Notes under the pieces: model-generated
What the model saw: only the letters and a program-made list of their open reading frames with translations
What the model was told of the DNA's origin: nothing
The model's database searches: none
Assembly (NCBI GenBank): GCA_022818135.1
Contig: JAFMSR010000019.1
Span: forward strand, 27,908,924 to 27,972,923
Origin: Saxidomus purpurata
Lineage: Eukaryota; Mollusca; Bivalvia; Venerida; Veneridae
Length of the DNA: 64,000 nucleotides
Direction: 5' to 3'
Position numbers and translations under genes: made by a program
In this document: in pieces, positions 22,938 through 35,623 of the stretch
Layout of the letters: the number at the start of each line of letters is the position of its first letter
Position numbering within the stretch: position 1 is the first letter of the stretch

Positions 22938-24650
22938 GACAGACTGTAAATTGAAAAGCATTCTTAATATTCAATTTGTTACATATGTATCTGGATAAAA
23001 AAACTTTCGACTGGTGAACATAGTGTTTTGTGAGTTAAATTTTCAGTGTGAAAGAGTGTTAATTTACACCTAGACTTTTACAATGCAATATTCTGACTTC
23101 CATTTTGGGCAAGTCGGAGAAAATTCTGTTCCAAAAAGACTGAAAAGTAAAATCCTGAGCATTTGTCGTCTATTTTGGAGTGTTACTGTTATATATATTT
23201 TAGAAGTCACTTGGCACGATTGGATAAAAAAAGGAAACATTGAACGTTAATTATGGAACATGTGGAGAAATATTTGCAATTCTTTCGTAAATGATTGTGT
23301 TGAAACCATCTCTCTAAATGCTTTTAACACTGAATAAGTATTATATTGTAATGTGTACTTACTATTTCATTTTGGACTTCTGTTGAAAAAGAGAAACATC
23401 ACAAGTTTTTCCATATTTTACCGTTCTTCCTATAATATGATAGGGTTATTAGTATAGTAATGTGATTCAGAATGCGTCGGCTCATACGTGTGTGGAGCAC
23501 GAGCGGCTTCTGGATTACATTTCTATGATAATGACCCTTTTATTATTTACCTTTAGATATTTGTCTGCGCGAATAAACAGAATATTAAAAACACATATCA
23601 AGCATAAAACTGAATACAAGCTCTTATTCGCGCAGTCATAATCGTTGTGTGCGATATCAATTTATTGACGTCATCGTATAAATAAGAAGTAATGACCCAA
23701 CAGAAAATTTGAAATTTTATTTCTGTCAGGCTGTGTTTTACGGTGGAATAAAGGCTGTAGTTTTGAAAGAATATCATTATGTATAAAATATAATTATAAT
23801 AAAATGAATATTTTAGATGATGTTATAGAGGGAGGCTAACTTAACTATATTGTACAATAACAAAGGGTTTAGACAGTAGAATTTAGCTGTGATATATCAG
23901 AATATTCTGTTGTTATGTCAGTCAGCCATATGAGTTGCGTCCAGTGCTGAAAATTACATAGACTTGTCTGTGATATAATATGTATATATTTAATATGCTT
24001 AAAATGTATTTTGTTAAAATGTTACGTTTATTTGATGCATATGCTTGCAATAGTTACTGACTGCAGTATGATGCATTTAACTGTTTTGGAACGATCACAG
24101 TATTTAAGACTTCAGAGTTTTATAATGTAATATGCATGACGGAATTGCACTGCTGTTAATAAAAACATCTGTTACATGATTTAATGCACATGTGATAACT
24201 TTGTTTAAATACAAACGTATTCAAGTATTCAGTATTGCAATCATTATTTTCTGTTTACATAAAATTTATTATAAGCAGTTATTTACTTTATATGAATTTG
24301 ATACAAGCTCTGACGAAAGTACCTAAGATTATTATATAAAATATTTTGAATTCATAGTTTTACGATTGTATTCTTTTATATAAAGTGTGCTTCAATTTCA
24401 TCCACTATCATTAAGCGAACTTCCATTAGAGAAAAGTTACATTCCGTCCAATGTTTTTGTGTGATAACGTATTGAAATTATGCATTATTTATGTTAACAG
24501 TTTAAAAGGATTAAACAATATATTTTTAATTGTTTAATAGTAACTTAATCCTATTTTCCATGTATTTATACCTTTTTCTGATTGTTTTATCGTAAAATCC
24601 TTTTCACAGTTTTGTGATTAATAAAAGATTTTCATAAACGAGTATGTTGT
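22938..24650 (+). other. DNAH6 3' UTR and downstream sequence
   Basis: AT-rich sequence without coding signal follows the stop. Several AATAAA hexamers occur, for example at 24158-24163 and 24620-24625. The last is followed by a T/G-rich stretch (about 24640-24655), which suits a polyadenylation site. The real cleavage site cannot be chosen from sequence alone. Confidence 0.4.
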
Positions 24651-24889
24651 TTTACTTGGCTGTTAAAAGTAAAGGGAACTAAGCAGTACATTTAATAATA
24701 GACTTCAGCATACACCCTTCAACGTGCCCCTTCTGAGATTTTATAAGTGCACTGTTTAATAATTGAAAACAATGGTTGTGGTCAAAATGTCCCAATGACT
24801 TCCCCCTCAGCTTAGTTGGTATTTCTGTCGTCAGATATTTTAATCTTTAATTGAGCACTCTTTCCGAACAGCGTTTCCAGTTAAAGCAA

Positions 24890-25060
24890 CATCCAAAAAG
24901 CAGCATTATTTACCATTAGATAACATTCCAAAAGAAACATACTTTACCATAAGATAATGCAGCAGACAATACCTAGAAAGAACCACACTTTACCATAAGA
25001 TAATGCCGCAGACAATACCCCAAAAGAACCATATTTTACCATACGATAATCGTACGAAAA
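24890..25060 (+). repeat. Tandem repeat, ~57-bp unit, three copies
   Basis: The unit contains ACCATAAGATAATG, CAGACAATACC and AAAAGAAMCATA. The region around it (24650-25790) has no gene that I can support. Confidence 0.6.
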
Positions 25061-26019
25061 GAAAAACGACACGTTTTCAACTTATGACTAATGGTTTTAA
25101 AACAATGGGCTCGTAGTTGTGTTAGTGGGTACTGAGAATACCTGGGGCAAGAAATCTCAACCAAAACTCATTGTATGCCCCTTTTTTGTCTAACTTTGTT
25201 CTTTCTTGTAACCCCAAAAAACAAAAATAATATCAAACAGGGAATGCCACGTACCAAAAACGCAGCCTCCCCAAAACAAGCCCCACAGCACCCAGAAGTT
25301 CCCAAACCCTTTCAAGTAGCAAACACACTGCCCAGTATCATGTACAAGCAGAAGACGCCCTAAGAAAGTTCTCTTTATACGTTTCTTGTTATAGTTGCAA
25401 CATTCAATCTCGAGAAGTTTTTGTCGATTTTACTTCCACGTGTTCTTGCATCCGCTTAGGACTGAAACGTTGACGATGGAGTCAAAGTGTCGGATTAACC
25501 GGCCAGATTATACAAAATGTTACTAAAATAAGATGCACAAAAATATGAGCTCCTCACGATTATTGAAATGAATGCATGTCTTGAATGCATTTTCGCATGT
25601 TAAGAGGACCTTTTGCTATTTGGAATACTAGTACGCACAGTAAAATCAAAACAACCATGAGCATAAATAATTTACTCCCATTTCCATACTATTTTTTTTG
25701 TATCCCAAGGACACAATGATCATACATAAGCTATTTAGTTCAAAGTATCTAAACAAATTTATATAACGATACTAAATGAATTTAAAATGCAATACAGTAA
25801 AGATAATTCTGTTTATAATGAACTCATTGGAATCATTTCAATTTGTCCGGAGTTTCTTATAACATGTTAACATGTTAATATAACATGTTAACATGTTAAT
25901 ATTAAGATAATCTAGATGGGTATTCAGTAAAACACTTGTGTCGCCTTCTTACACTTTGTCAGAATAACAAAAACATTTGTGACAAAATCTTAGTACAAAA
26001 CGGGGCATAAGTTTATCAA

Positions 26020-26215
26020 ATATGACCTTGACCTACAAAATTTTGTGGCATCATGACCCTTTTATCATAAGCAATACAATTTGAAATTATAGCCAACGTT
26101 AAGTTTTCATGACAACTAAATTCAAAAAGGGGGATAACTCTGTCAACTAATACCTTGACCTACGAAATTTGGCAGCATCACGACCCTTTTGTCATAAGCA
26201 ATACAATTGTAAAGT
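26020..26215 (+). repeat. Two diverged direct repeats
   Basis: TACCTTGACCTACRAAATTT, then GCATCAYGACCCTTTT, CATAAGCAATACAATT occurs at about 26020-26085 and again at 26150-26213. They are separated by about 60 bases. Similar wording is common in molluscan non-coding DNA; no function is proposed. Confidence 0.5.
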
Positions 26216-26446
26216 TTGATGGAGAAATCTAAGAAATGGCAAAGTTAAAGTCAACGTTAAGTTTTTGTGACGGACGGACCGACGGACAAAGCGATCCCTA
26301 TGTATCGACTTTTCTTCGAATTGGCGACGCAACAAAACTCGGGCATGTTCCTTACATCCGGAATTTCGCTATGCCCGGATTTGCTAGAATATATGTAGAG
26401 TTTACTGTATACAGAAACGTTTCCCTAGCAGAATTATACAAATACA

Positions 26447-26551
26447 TACAGTAAACTCCGTATATAAAGACATCGGGTATAGCAAAAAGCAGGATATAAG
26501 GAACAAATTGAAATAGTCCCAAGGCGTTCGTTAAGAACAGAGTTTACTGTA
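26447..26551. mobile_element. MITE with TIR TACAGTAAACTC
   Basis: Left end TACAGTAAACTC (26447-26458) and right end GAGTTTACTGTA (26540-26551) are exact reverse complements around a 105-bp element with no ORF. Other copies in the window keep fragments of these ends. Confidence 0.7.
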
Positions 26552-26972
26552 ACCATCCTAATCACTCAGTTCTTTCAATGTTTACACTTTGAAAAAACAT
26601 TGGTCTTCAACGTATTCATACTAAAAAAGACTCATTATATCACTAACATTGATTGATACATACCTTGAAAACAGCCCGTTGAAAAAAAATATGAATCGAT
26701 CTAGCAAATATACATTATGATTATCTTAATAGTTATCATAATTGATATCAGACTGATAATGCAAGATAACCATTTTGGTTATACTCTAAAATATTTGTTC
26801 CAACTTTCCGTCCTCTACCACAATTCTTGATAGCAAAATGTTGATAATTACTTGTCAACAAATATGCTCCTGTATACAAAGGTACTAGTTCATGCTACAC
26901 GACATACCACCTATCTACCACCTGTCATAATGGTAGTAATGGATCCGAATTTATATATGCATGTCCGCTTGA

Positions 26973-27350
26973 AAAAAAAACTGGCGACCGAATACGTAAC
27001 CACTGTGCCCCAATGACCGCTGTAAAATACTGGTGACCGGATACGTTACCCATGTGACCTGATACGTCACACCTGTGTGCCCAAGTGACCGCTTGAAATA
27101 CTGGTCACCGGATACGTTACCCCTGTGCCCAAATGACCGCTTAAACTACTGGTCACCGGATACGTTACTCTTGTGAATGGATACGTCTTCCCTGTGCCCA
27201 AGTGACCGCTTGAAATACTGGTCACCGGATACGTTACCCATGTGCCCAAATGACCGCTTAAAATACTGGTCACCGGATACGTTACCCCTGTGCCCAAATG
27301 ACCGCTTAAAATACTGGTCACCGGATACGTTACCCCTGTGCCCAAATGAC
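26973..27350 (+). repeat. Minisatellite, 48-bp unit
   Basis: About seven units contain GTGCCCAAATGACCGCTTAA, ATACTGGTCACCGGATACGT and TACCC. Two units at 27241 and 27289 are exactly 48 bp apart and almost identical. Because 48 is a multiple of three, all reading frames stay open and give repeat ORFs on both strands, which I do not treat as genes. Confidence 0.85.
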
Positions 27351-29171
27351 GATTTTTTTAAACATATAGCTGGCATTTATATAAGTTTTGTCAATACTTT
27401 ACATTTACCGACTAACATTATATCTGTAAACAGCGGCCATTGGAATCTGGGTGACATTGTCTAATGTGCCCAGTCTGTAACATTGTTTGCAGGCCATGAT
27501 GGATGTACATGTATGTTTAGAACCATCGGTCAATCAACAATAAAATTCAGCAAATAGTTTTAAAAAGTTGAAGAGAAATTCTGGCCTTGGGTCCCAGACT
27601 ACAAGGAATAGTTGTACATTTGTATTACAATTGCAATACTAAGAACGACTTGTTTACTATGATCATGACTATACATGTGTTCGTAGAAGAAACTGGCGTA
27701 TTTGTATGACCTGATTTAAGGAATAAAAAACGGTATTGCAGAACAAAAGTACACACGCACATGACTTTGTCTATGAATATTTATGAGTTACGCAGAAACA
27801 TTATGTGAGTACAAGTAATTTATACTGTAAATACACTAGCGTGCATCAAAAGTGTACAAAATGCTATCAAAAATGAAATAACAGTTATTCAAGTCAATAC
27901 CCAAACATGAATTTGAATGATTGCACAAACAATATTCATCTGTGAGGCAATTTCAATTTATGTCTTTTGTTTTCCAAAATATGTTACTTACATAAAATTC
28001 AACAATTATACAAGTACGTATATTAAAACTATATACAATGCAAAACTAAGACTTAGTCTATATGAAAGAAAAAATGGCAGTTCCATGACACGAATTTTTT
28101 CTACGAATGATTCAGGTGATGGCCAAGAAAGCAAGGTTGATTCAGGTAAACCAGGTCATGACAGTATTAATTGAGAACAAACACTTCAGATTGTGCTACA
28201 AAAAATCTCAGTGTTCATACAGAAGGGTATTTGGAGGCATCATATAAATATAATATCTATTTTTATATTTTTTTATTTTCAAAACCTGAGTTTTACATAA
28301 AGTTTCTGTAATAAGACCACCCAATGAATCTGGACAGTATTTAGTGGTCTTTTTAGTGTATCTGTCTTATTATCAAACATATTTGCTATGAAATTGACGA
28401 GTTTATTCCAAAATGTTTGGTCTTTGTAATGAATGCGGTCTTGACAGTGAAACTTTACTGTACATGTATATTGAATTAGGATACCCAAATTGCATTTGTG
28501 GGCATCAAATACTGAAAATTTGGTGAATTTCGTGGGACGGACATTTCGTGATTTGTGAGCAGAAAGATTTGTTCACGAATTTTAAATTCGCGAAGGAGAA
28601 TTTTCTGATAGTACATCTATAGTAAAATTCGCGAAAAAAAAGTTACAGACGGTCTTAAAAGGAAAGGATAGTGAGAAGTCACAATTCAATATCACTTAAG
28701 AGTCTGTTTTTATAAATGATGCTCATACGAATTAAAAAACTACGATTCCGCTTTTAATGACATTTAACTTCAGTAGCACAATACATAAATATTGCAAATG
28801 AGACAAAACTGTTATGATTATCAAAGTGAATTACCTTTCACAGTGACCAACATAATGTTAAAAAAAGCCAAATTCAGTGATTTATACTCCTAGAATTATT
28901 TGACTATCGTAGTAAAAAATTGAAATCTATTCTTTCTGTTACATTTTATTTCATTCATGTGTGTCTGTAAATCTTATTAGTTACGTGTTTTCAAGGCAAC
29001 TGCTAGGTTTTAGGCTTCAGTATTGACAGAAATGCAATATTGCCATTTTGAAGGGTGATAGAACTTTAAGGCAGAAAAAGTATCACTCACTCAGCAAGGA
29101 GAAGAAAAACCGAATTGCTGTTACTTCAGGCCTTAATGATAAAGCATGCAGTATAAAATAAGACAGAGTGA

Positions 29172-31800
29172 ATGAAGTTTATCATATCTTTTACGAGTAT
29201 GTCTTGTAATAGTATGTTTACAATTATGGTTCATTGGATACTTTTGTCTTTCGTCTTTTACTCTCAGTTTACGGAGGGCATGGCGTCGTCTAAGTTAAAC
29301 GCTAAGAATCATTTTGATTTAATGAACTGTACACTGGTGCCGGAAAAGAACAACATGCGAATAAAACTTGAGAAGCGTATTAATGATGGTAATCGTTTGA
29401 TCAAATTGGATGTAACTGTGAATTGGAATTCTCAGCCAACGAATGCGCCATATCCACAATACATGACATGGTATTTGACGGCAGACCACTCTGGAAAACA
29501 TTTGTTGATGTTAGACGACAATTTCAAGGCAATGTCTCTCGGGACATTTATCCTACGGCATTGTAGAAATGCCCATACGCTTTAATCAAGAGCCTGAAGA
29601 TTGCCTAGGAAACATGACAGAACAAAGTGCTGAGAAACTTCTCCTGCTTTCGTTGCTTATTCTTCCGACAAAATCCAATGAATATGTTAATGAAGATGGT
29701 TTCAGTCCTTTTTCTATATGCACAAGATCAGCGACGTTTAACGGCAGTTGTTGCAACATTACCCATTCGAACAATAAGATGACTGTGAAATGCTCTAGAA
29801 TCCAAGTTGATAATTGGATTAGGCATCTGGTGATCATTATGACGTTTTTTTCATTTGTTGCAATATCACACTGCATCTATCTTATTCCAAAATCAGTGTA
29901 CGAGGATAACGAGGAAACTGGAAACGAAACATACCGAGTTAATGGCCGAAAAATGTATATAAGGCTGTTGGTAGTAAAAGGGCGAACGTTTTATGCAAAT
30001 GAGAAGTGGTTACGTGTGCAAAACGACAATATTCCGTTGCTGAAAACAATAATTGATGCTTTAATGAAGATAACAACACCGACAGATGAAAGACAAGATA
30101 TTGAATCCGAGAAAACCTACACGCCCTGCCTCCAAATTGAATCAGTGACAAGGAAAAGTGACGAGCTTGTATCTGAAACAATTGTTTCTCATTCGTTATT
30201 GCATAGTCTCAAAAAGACATTGAATGACATATGTTTTAAGAGTACTATTAGAAGTAATGAAAACCTAATGCCATGCTGTTATGGACAACCTTTTTCTAGC
30301 TGGTTCTGCTGTACGGAAAACATACAAAACAGATACTGTTTTGACTACTGGATTCTTCTTTGCCAAGCTTTCACCATATTTCTTTGTTTCATACCATTCA
30401 TCGTCAGAGTCATTATAGTTATAAAATTCAATTATTTCACATGGTTAATAAGTAAACGTATCTTTGTAGCTTCTGCTATTTCATTTCTCATTTGCGTCCT
30501 CGCGAGTGGCATACGGTTAAAGTGCGACACAGAAAAAGGCAAAAAGGAGACCTGGTTTGTCAGGGGCCTCCGAGAACTTCACAAGAATACGCCAGAGAGT
30601 AAAGCTGAATCTGTTTTGCTTATAATGTTGAAACCAATCAAGTGTTGTGGGTTTGGCGGTGTTGTATTGATACCATTTTCTTTAGTCCTAAGTTTGATTT
30701 GGTTTTGCATCCGTTCACTGCCACTGATTTATTTTACGTTACTTTCTTGCTGTTTGACAAAGCGTAAACGGAGGACGAAATTAACATGTGTGTGGATGAC
30801 GATGAGTTTTCTTTCTGTTTGGTTTAGTGAACTTTTTATCATTGATATTGTTGCTTTTTATACACAATGCGTGACATATTTTTTTCTTGGAATTTTCTTA
30901 AATTTTGATCAATTAATTGACGAAGTCCTTCTCATCGCAATGGTGTTTACATACGCGTTTAATTGCATTAGCAGCGTTTATTGGAAAATTAATGTCTTCA
31001 ATCAAAAAGTTTTCGAAAGAGTTCTTGAACTATGCAGAAACGACAACGATGTTTACAATGGGGCTTTTAAAGAACCGAACAATAACGCGACGAGACTATT
31101 GTCTCGAGAAAGCGTAGAAGGTAAAACTTCAGCCAGATTATTCGTAAGAAATGATGACAAATTAATTATACGTCCCAACGGGTTGTATCTTTTCTATAAA
31201 TATCAAGAAGCTGATGGTCTTCCTTATGTGCATTTACCAGAGTCCTTCATAGATGAGCTCGCGTCAGAACCTGGTAATCTCACACCTGGCTCAAAATATT
31301 TTCTTCTGTTCAATGCCTGTAAGGAAATAATTATTGTGATTTTAGCAGTTACGGTAATATACCTAGCTGTTCACGGTTTCGGTAGCAAAAATGACACAAA
31401 TACCATCATACATAATTTTGTCACGGTTGGGAGCAGCGGTACGTTAATGTTTTTCATTAATAAGTTTTTCAAATCAAAAGAGTATCAAAATGATGGTCAT
31501 ACAATGCAGTTTGATTTGTTAATAAACAGACATTTGAATAAATTTCCAGACTCATTTGAAGAGTCTGAAATCAGATTAACGTCGTGTGATTTTATCGACA
31601 TACTTACTGAAAGCGCTCCGCCGGACTTCGATCACGATATAGTCGTCGAGATAAATGAAAATGATAAAGGAGATAAAAAAGTTAAATCTTGCTACGTCAA
31701 ACCATTATGTCAGCATGAGCAGGTTAAGCCATGTCCATCTATTAAGTCTTATCTTCTATGTAGGAACACATACAAACGCGGATATGAAATGATTGTGTGA
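29172..31800 (+). pseudogene. Multi-pass membrane protein gene, two overlapping ORFs (apparent frameshift)
   Basis: ORF 1 (29172-29585) has a likely signal peptide from the inner Met at 29214 (MFTIMVHWILLSFVFYSQF), then a soluble region. ORF 2 (29569-31800, 743 residues, another frame) has a Cys-rich part (FSICTRSATFNGSCC), then hydrophobic segments near residues 84-106, 259-285, 296-312, 362-396, 407-446, 451-472, 584-603 and 612-633, and a hydrophilic tail. A secreted N-terminus ending exactly where a membrane protein begins suggests one gene broken by a frameshift between 29515 and 29585. A sequencing error or a very short intron could also explain it. I do not recognise the family. The layout resembles uncharacterised multi-pass proteins that I recall from bivalves. 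No intron is needed for ORF 2. Its role is unknown; a receptor or channel-like protein is only a guess. Confidence 0.6.
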
Positions 31801-31857
31801 TTTATTATTAAATTTGCGGTCACAATGGTACTATAAATGTCTTTTCAATCCGTCAGC

Positions 31858-32130
31858 TATTCTAGCATAAAAAGTGCTGTTTTTGTCCATTTCGCCGGTG
31901 TTTTAACAGGAGGAAAAACGTGTGTTAACGTGGAGATTCACGTGCTGTTATAACCCGCTTTCTAGCATGAAATAATCATAAAAGTAAGAACGAAATGCTC
32001 TTACTGGTATGACGTTCAACAATGCGTTGATTACGTAATATGTATGACGTCACTAGCGGTTTAAGCCCGGCACAGCTGACGCTAGGCTTAGAAGACAGGT
32101 CTATTGTTTATGAAATTAGAAACACGACAT
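31858..32130. mobile_element. Rearranged copy of the TATTCTAGCATAAA element (E)
   Basis: It opens TATTCTAGCATAAAAAGTGC and continues with GCCGGTGTTTTAACAGGAGG and GTGTGTTAACGTGGAGATTC, matching the left half of the element at 55155-55482. After TTATAACCCG it switches to TCTAGCATGAAATAATCATA and then runs as the reverse complement of the right half (CCCGGCAC, GACGTCA, ACAGGTCTATTGTTTA). So its second half is inverted relative to the other copy. Confidence 0.7.
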
Positions 32131-32194
32131 ATGGTTTTTCATAAAGACGGGCTGATAGAAGGATTTAAAGTTTTTTTTTCTTTTTTTCTTTGAT

Positions 32195-32515
32195 TGTTTA
32201 TAAGTTCCGGCCGACCCTGAACTTCTCCCTGGGTGAACTTGCCAAGACTACTGGCAGGCGCAGGTTGAAGAGAGACAGATGCAGATACAAAGAAATCCGG
32301 GTACCAGACCCTAGCTCTTTTACGAATAGACCCCTTGGTTTTTGTTTACATGCCCGGTGTAAAGCACTGGGTTTTTAACCAGTTCATCTCCAGACTGGTG
32401 GGAAACACTGAAAAGCGTTTCTGAAATTTCCATTGCCCCGGTCGGGATTCGAAACGGGGCCTCACCACCCTATTAGTTTCTTCCATGAGCCGCGGTTCGA
32501 ATTGACGAATATTTC
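32195..32515 (-). repeat. SINE copy, family 2, with tRNA-like box B
   Basis: On the minus strand it has a TTTCGAATCCCGACCGGGGC box-B-like segment near its start. It continues with TTTTCAGTGTTTCCCACC, GGGCATGTAAAC, GGGGTCTATTCGTAAAAGAG and CTTCAACCTGCGCCTGCCAG. It matches the plus-strand copy at 8093-8345. Confidence 0.7.
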
Positions 32516-33275
32516 CATCTGAACCAAATATCTCATGGTAGAAACTGTTTATTGCATACCGTCTAGCACTTTAAAATAGATATATGAATACAAAAATGTA
32601 CAAACTTATCGAAATTATGCATTTTAATATAAAACCAAACGTTATTCAGATGCTGTGTTTGGGAAAGTGACGTAACACTGTTTATAACGTTACGTCACAA
32701 GTAATTCACGAGAGTCGTCTTACATGGAGGAGGGTGTAAATTTACCATAACGTTTCTGTACTATGGTTCATTTTATATTTCATGTTTTATCAGTAAGGCC
32801 TGAAATAAAGGCCATTTGATAATAAAGGACATAAAGGTCACTGCTACTAAAAAGATGTTTTTCGGTCAAACATTTAATTTGAATAGTGCCGTGACACTGA
32901 CAATGTAATAAATAATTGTAATAAAATAATTCAGTTTCAACAAGCTGTACTAGTTAGTTTCTGTATAGTTAACAGAGACGCAAGATAGTAAGTTTTCATT
33001 TAAAGACAGATACACGCGGTGTATGGTGTATCATTAAATGAGAACTAATTGTCTTGCCATCCCTATAGAATGACCCGAACAATGTGATAGATAGCACATG
33101 CCATATACCATATCCTATCAAAATTGATTCATTGACCAAGATGTTCATTACATGTGAAATTCCTAAAGATTCTGACCGATATTTAACGAATCTTGCGGTC
33201 ACTTCTGTTGCAAGTGTGCTTATAGTATGAAACCTGACTTTCTGGAAATAACCCTTTCTTACTTCCCGTGATAGT
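32516..33275. other. Gene-free AT-rich stretch
   Basis: I see no coding exon, RNA gene or clear repeat boundary. A short inverted pair (GTGACGTAAC...GTTACGTCAC) is present at about 32668-32698. Confidence 0.4.
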
Positions 33276-33359
33276 GGTTTGGACCCCGACGTTGATCAAC
33301 GTCGGTTTTGGTTTGAAAGTTTTTAGACGTCGGTTCGACGTCGATACAACGTCGTGGTC

Positions 33360-33600
33360 TGACCATTTCCCAACGTAAATCCAACCATTTTCCAACTAAA
33401 CCCAACCGTAAACACCTGAACCAACCATTTTCCAACCTAACCCACTGTCCGACCGAACCAACCATTTTCCAACCTAAACCCAACCGTATTACGACCTGAA
33501 TCCAACCATTTTCCAACTGAAATCCAACTGTATACATCTGAATCCAACCATTTTCCAACTTAAATTCAACTTTATTATGACCTGAATCAAACCATTCCTA
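33360..33600 (+). repeat. Minisatellite of CCAACCATTTTCCAAC units
   Basis: The unit contains CCAACCATTTTCCAACCTAA, then CCAACCGTATTACGACCTGA, and is about 50 bp long with variation, in roughly five copies. It belongs to the left part of element A. ORFs on the minus strand here (MENGWI-type) are repeat artefacts. Confidence 0.75.
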
Positions 33601-34129
33601 GTTCAAATTCAACAAGTAATAGGTTAATTTTGCCAGCCATCCAATATCCTAAAAAACAACATTCCCCATATTCAGACATCTCGGTTAAAATGAACAAAGA
33701 AAGTGTCAGTTCAGTATTAAATATATTTTATTAGTCATAGCAATAACATTATTAGGCAGAGACATAAACAAAACCATGCATAGCAAAACAAATAAACTTT
33801 TTGGTAAAGAGAACAAAAAAAAACCTCAAAATAAAGTAAAAGTCTTTCTAAAAATGTTTATTTAAATTTACAAATGGTAGGAAATATAGGTAGATTTCAG
33901 TATATTCAAATAATATTTTAAGTCAGTCACAGTATAAGCTATAAATTACGGAACTTTAAAGAACAAGTAACTAAAAGCATGTTCTCAAGCAAGCAAGGAT
34001 TGAATTTTAGGTAGTAGGTCTATATCACACTTTCAAACAACATTAAATCACTGTAACAATGAAGTATTGCTGGAATCAAAACCGTAATCAATCACAGAAG
34101 AGATCTGTAGAATTACACTGCAACAAGAC

Positions 34130-35240
34130 AGTCAGTTTGATTTTTTTCAAAATTATCTGTTTTCTTCAGTTTGAGTTTTTTCGCCCTCCACCGTCCGATC
34201 TGGTGCATACTTCAAACAAATTTGGATTGAAGACGTTATGTCATGTTCTGTCAGCCTTTCCATTACTTTTGTCTTCATTGCACTGGCTAAAATAAAAATC
34301 AAAGGTGATTAGAAACATATCTGATACCATATGTTAACCCTAAAAGCAAGCATAATAGAAAAATTAAAAAATCTTAATACTTGAACATCATTTCCTCTCA
34401 AGTTGTTATTTGTCACTGAATCTATTGGCTGAAAGTTATACCCAAAGGAAAGTAATTGTTAATACAACAATTGTTTGATTAGTTATTTATGAGTACTCAC
34501 TAGCACGCTTTTCAATGTATAAAATGTTTCAGTTACTTGCGACAGATATTGTGTGCACGATCATAATCAATGATCAAAAATATATTTACCGATTCATGTC
34601 CATATGCAGAGATGATGCGAAGGGAGCTCTGTGTAAGCTCTTCAAGTAGAACTTTGCCATAAGTTCATTGGAAAATAATCTGAAAATAAAAAAAGTAAAT
34701 AAGTTCAATAGAATTTAAACAAAATATATGATCACTTATTAGAATCATCAAAGATGAAAGATGAAAGCTGAGTAATCACGTTTCCCGAATAGCATTTATT
34801 ATACCATTAACCCAGATGTGCGAAGCCGAGAATACAGGTCGAATTTCCCCACTACATTAATGATTAATTATGTCATGTACACATTTTATATGCCCGTGTA
34901 GATTAAGTTGGAATTTATGCTACGTACTTCATGCGAAACGTTTACATATCATACTTATCAAAAAGATAGAAATGATTAATAAAATATAAAAAAAAACATT
35001 ATCTAAACTAATATTAATGCTTATACCCGCGCATTGCGATTATGTAGTGGGTGGGTATGGACAATTCTGTTTAATCGATCGTTTCGTCAACAATGCAGGT
35101 CAAGCAAACAGGTATTGTTTGTACTAATGTCGATAAACTATAAAAGAAACAAATCCATTTTCATCTTACCTTTTCAAACTGCTGTATAGCTTCTATGTTC
35201 AACTGAGATCGAAACTCCTTCGCCGACCGGTTTGCTGTCT
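34130..35240 (-). pseudogene. Possible degraded gene inside element A (DUF4806-like, weak)
   Basis: Three exon-like blocks on the minus strand (about 35240-35170, 34680-34590, 34300-34130) have GT/AG borders. In separate frames they read LNIEAIQQFEK, LFSNELMAKFYLKSLHR and MKTKVMERLTEHDI. The pattern resembles the hydrophobic and FEKxL spacing of DUF4806 domains, and the strand and place in the element match the gene in element B. The frames do not join without shifts. This is inference and could be chance. Confidence 0.25.
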
Positions 35241-35623
35241 TTCACTTTCCGCCAACGCTATATATTTAAAAGTAAAATGTTTACATCCGTTGAAATGCGC
35301 CACCTACAAATATATTTCCCGCATATTGCAGCGCCACCTATCTGACAAAGGGGAGTAGTTTCTCGGATTTGATAATAAAAAATCACAAAAACTTCAACGC
35401 AGTTGCAGTTATCAATTTGATCACACGATTTAGTAAAATAGTTTCCGGGGATTACAAGCTTTTAAAATTACGACCTCAATCCGACGTCGTTCCAACGTCG
35501 GAAACCGACGTTATATAGATGTCGGGGTTTTGACGTTGGATTGACGTCGGATTGAGGTCGCCGACGTCGCGACCAAAATCCAACGTTGATCTAACGTTGT
35601 ACCGACGTCGCGTGTTTGCTGGG

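Larger units (their letters stand above)
24650..29171. other. Intergenic region without supported gene
   Basis: It holds the tandem repeats and MITE listed separately, an AT-rich inverted block at 25859-25907 built from AACATGTTAACATGTTAA, and unique-looking AT-rich sequence. Short ORFs here lack splice signals, domain motifs or conservation cues. Confidence 0.5.
33276..35623. mobile_element. Fold-back element A, arms of GACGTCGG-type words
   Basis: The left arm (33276-33350) and right arm (35465-35623) are dense in ACGTCGG, GACGTCG and AACGTCGG words in both orientations. They are followed on the left by a CCAACCATTTTCCAAC minisatellite (33360-33600). The right terminus is TTTGCTGGG (35615-35623), the same as element B. 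The left terminus lacks the matching CCCAGCAAA and seems eroded. Inside, on the minus strand, there are splice-like signals: a donor GTAAGA next to 35170, acceptor TTTTCAG near 34680 and a donor GTAAAT near 34590. Confidence 0.6.

Noticed and set aside
26973..27350. CRISPR-like array
   Set aside because: Units are contiguous tandem repeats with no unique spacers, and the genome is eukaryotic.
27067..27464. ORFs of 76-95 codons on both strands
   Set aside because: They are frame-open products of the 48-bp minisatellite.
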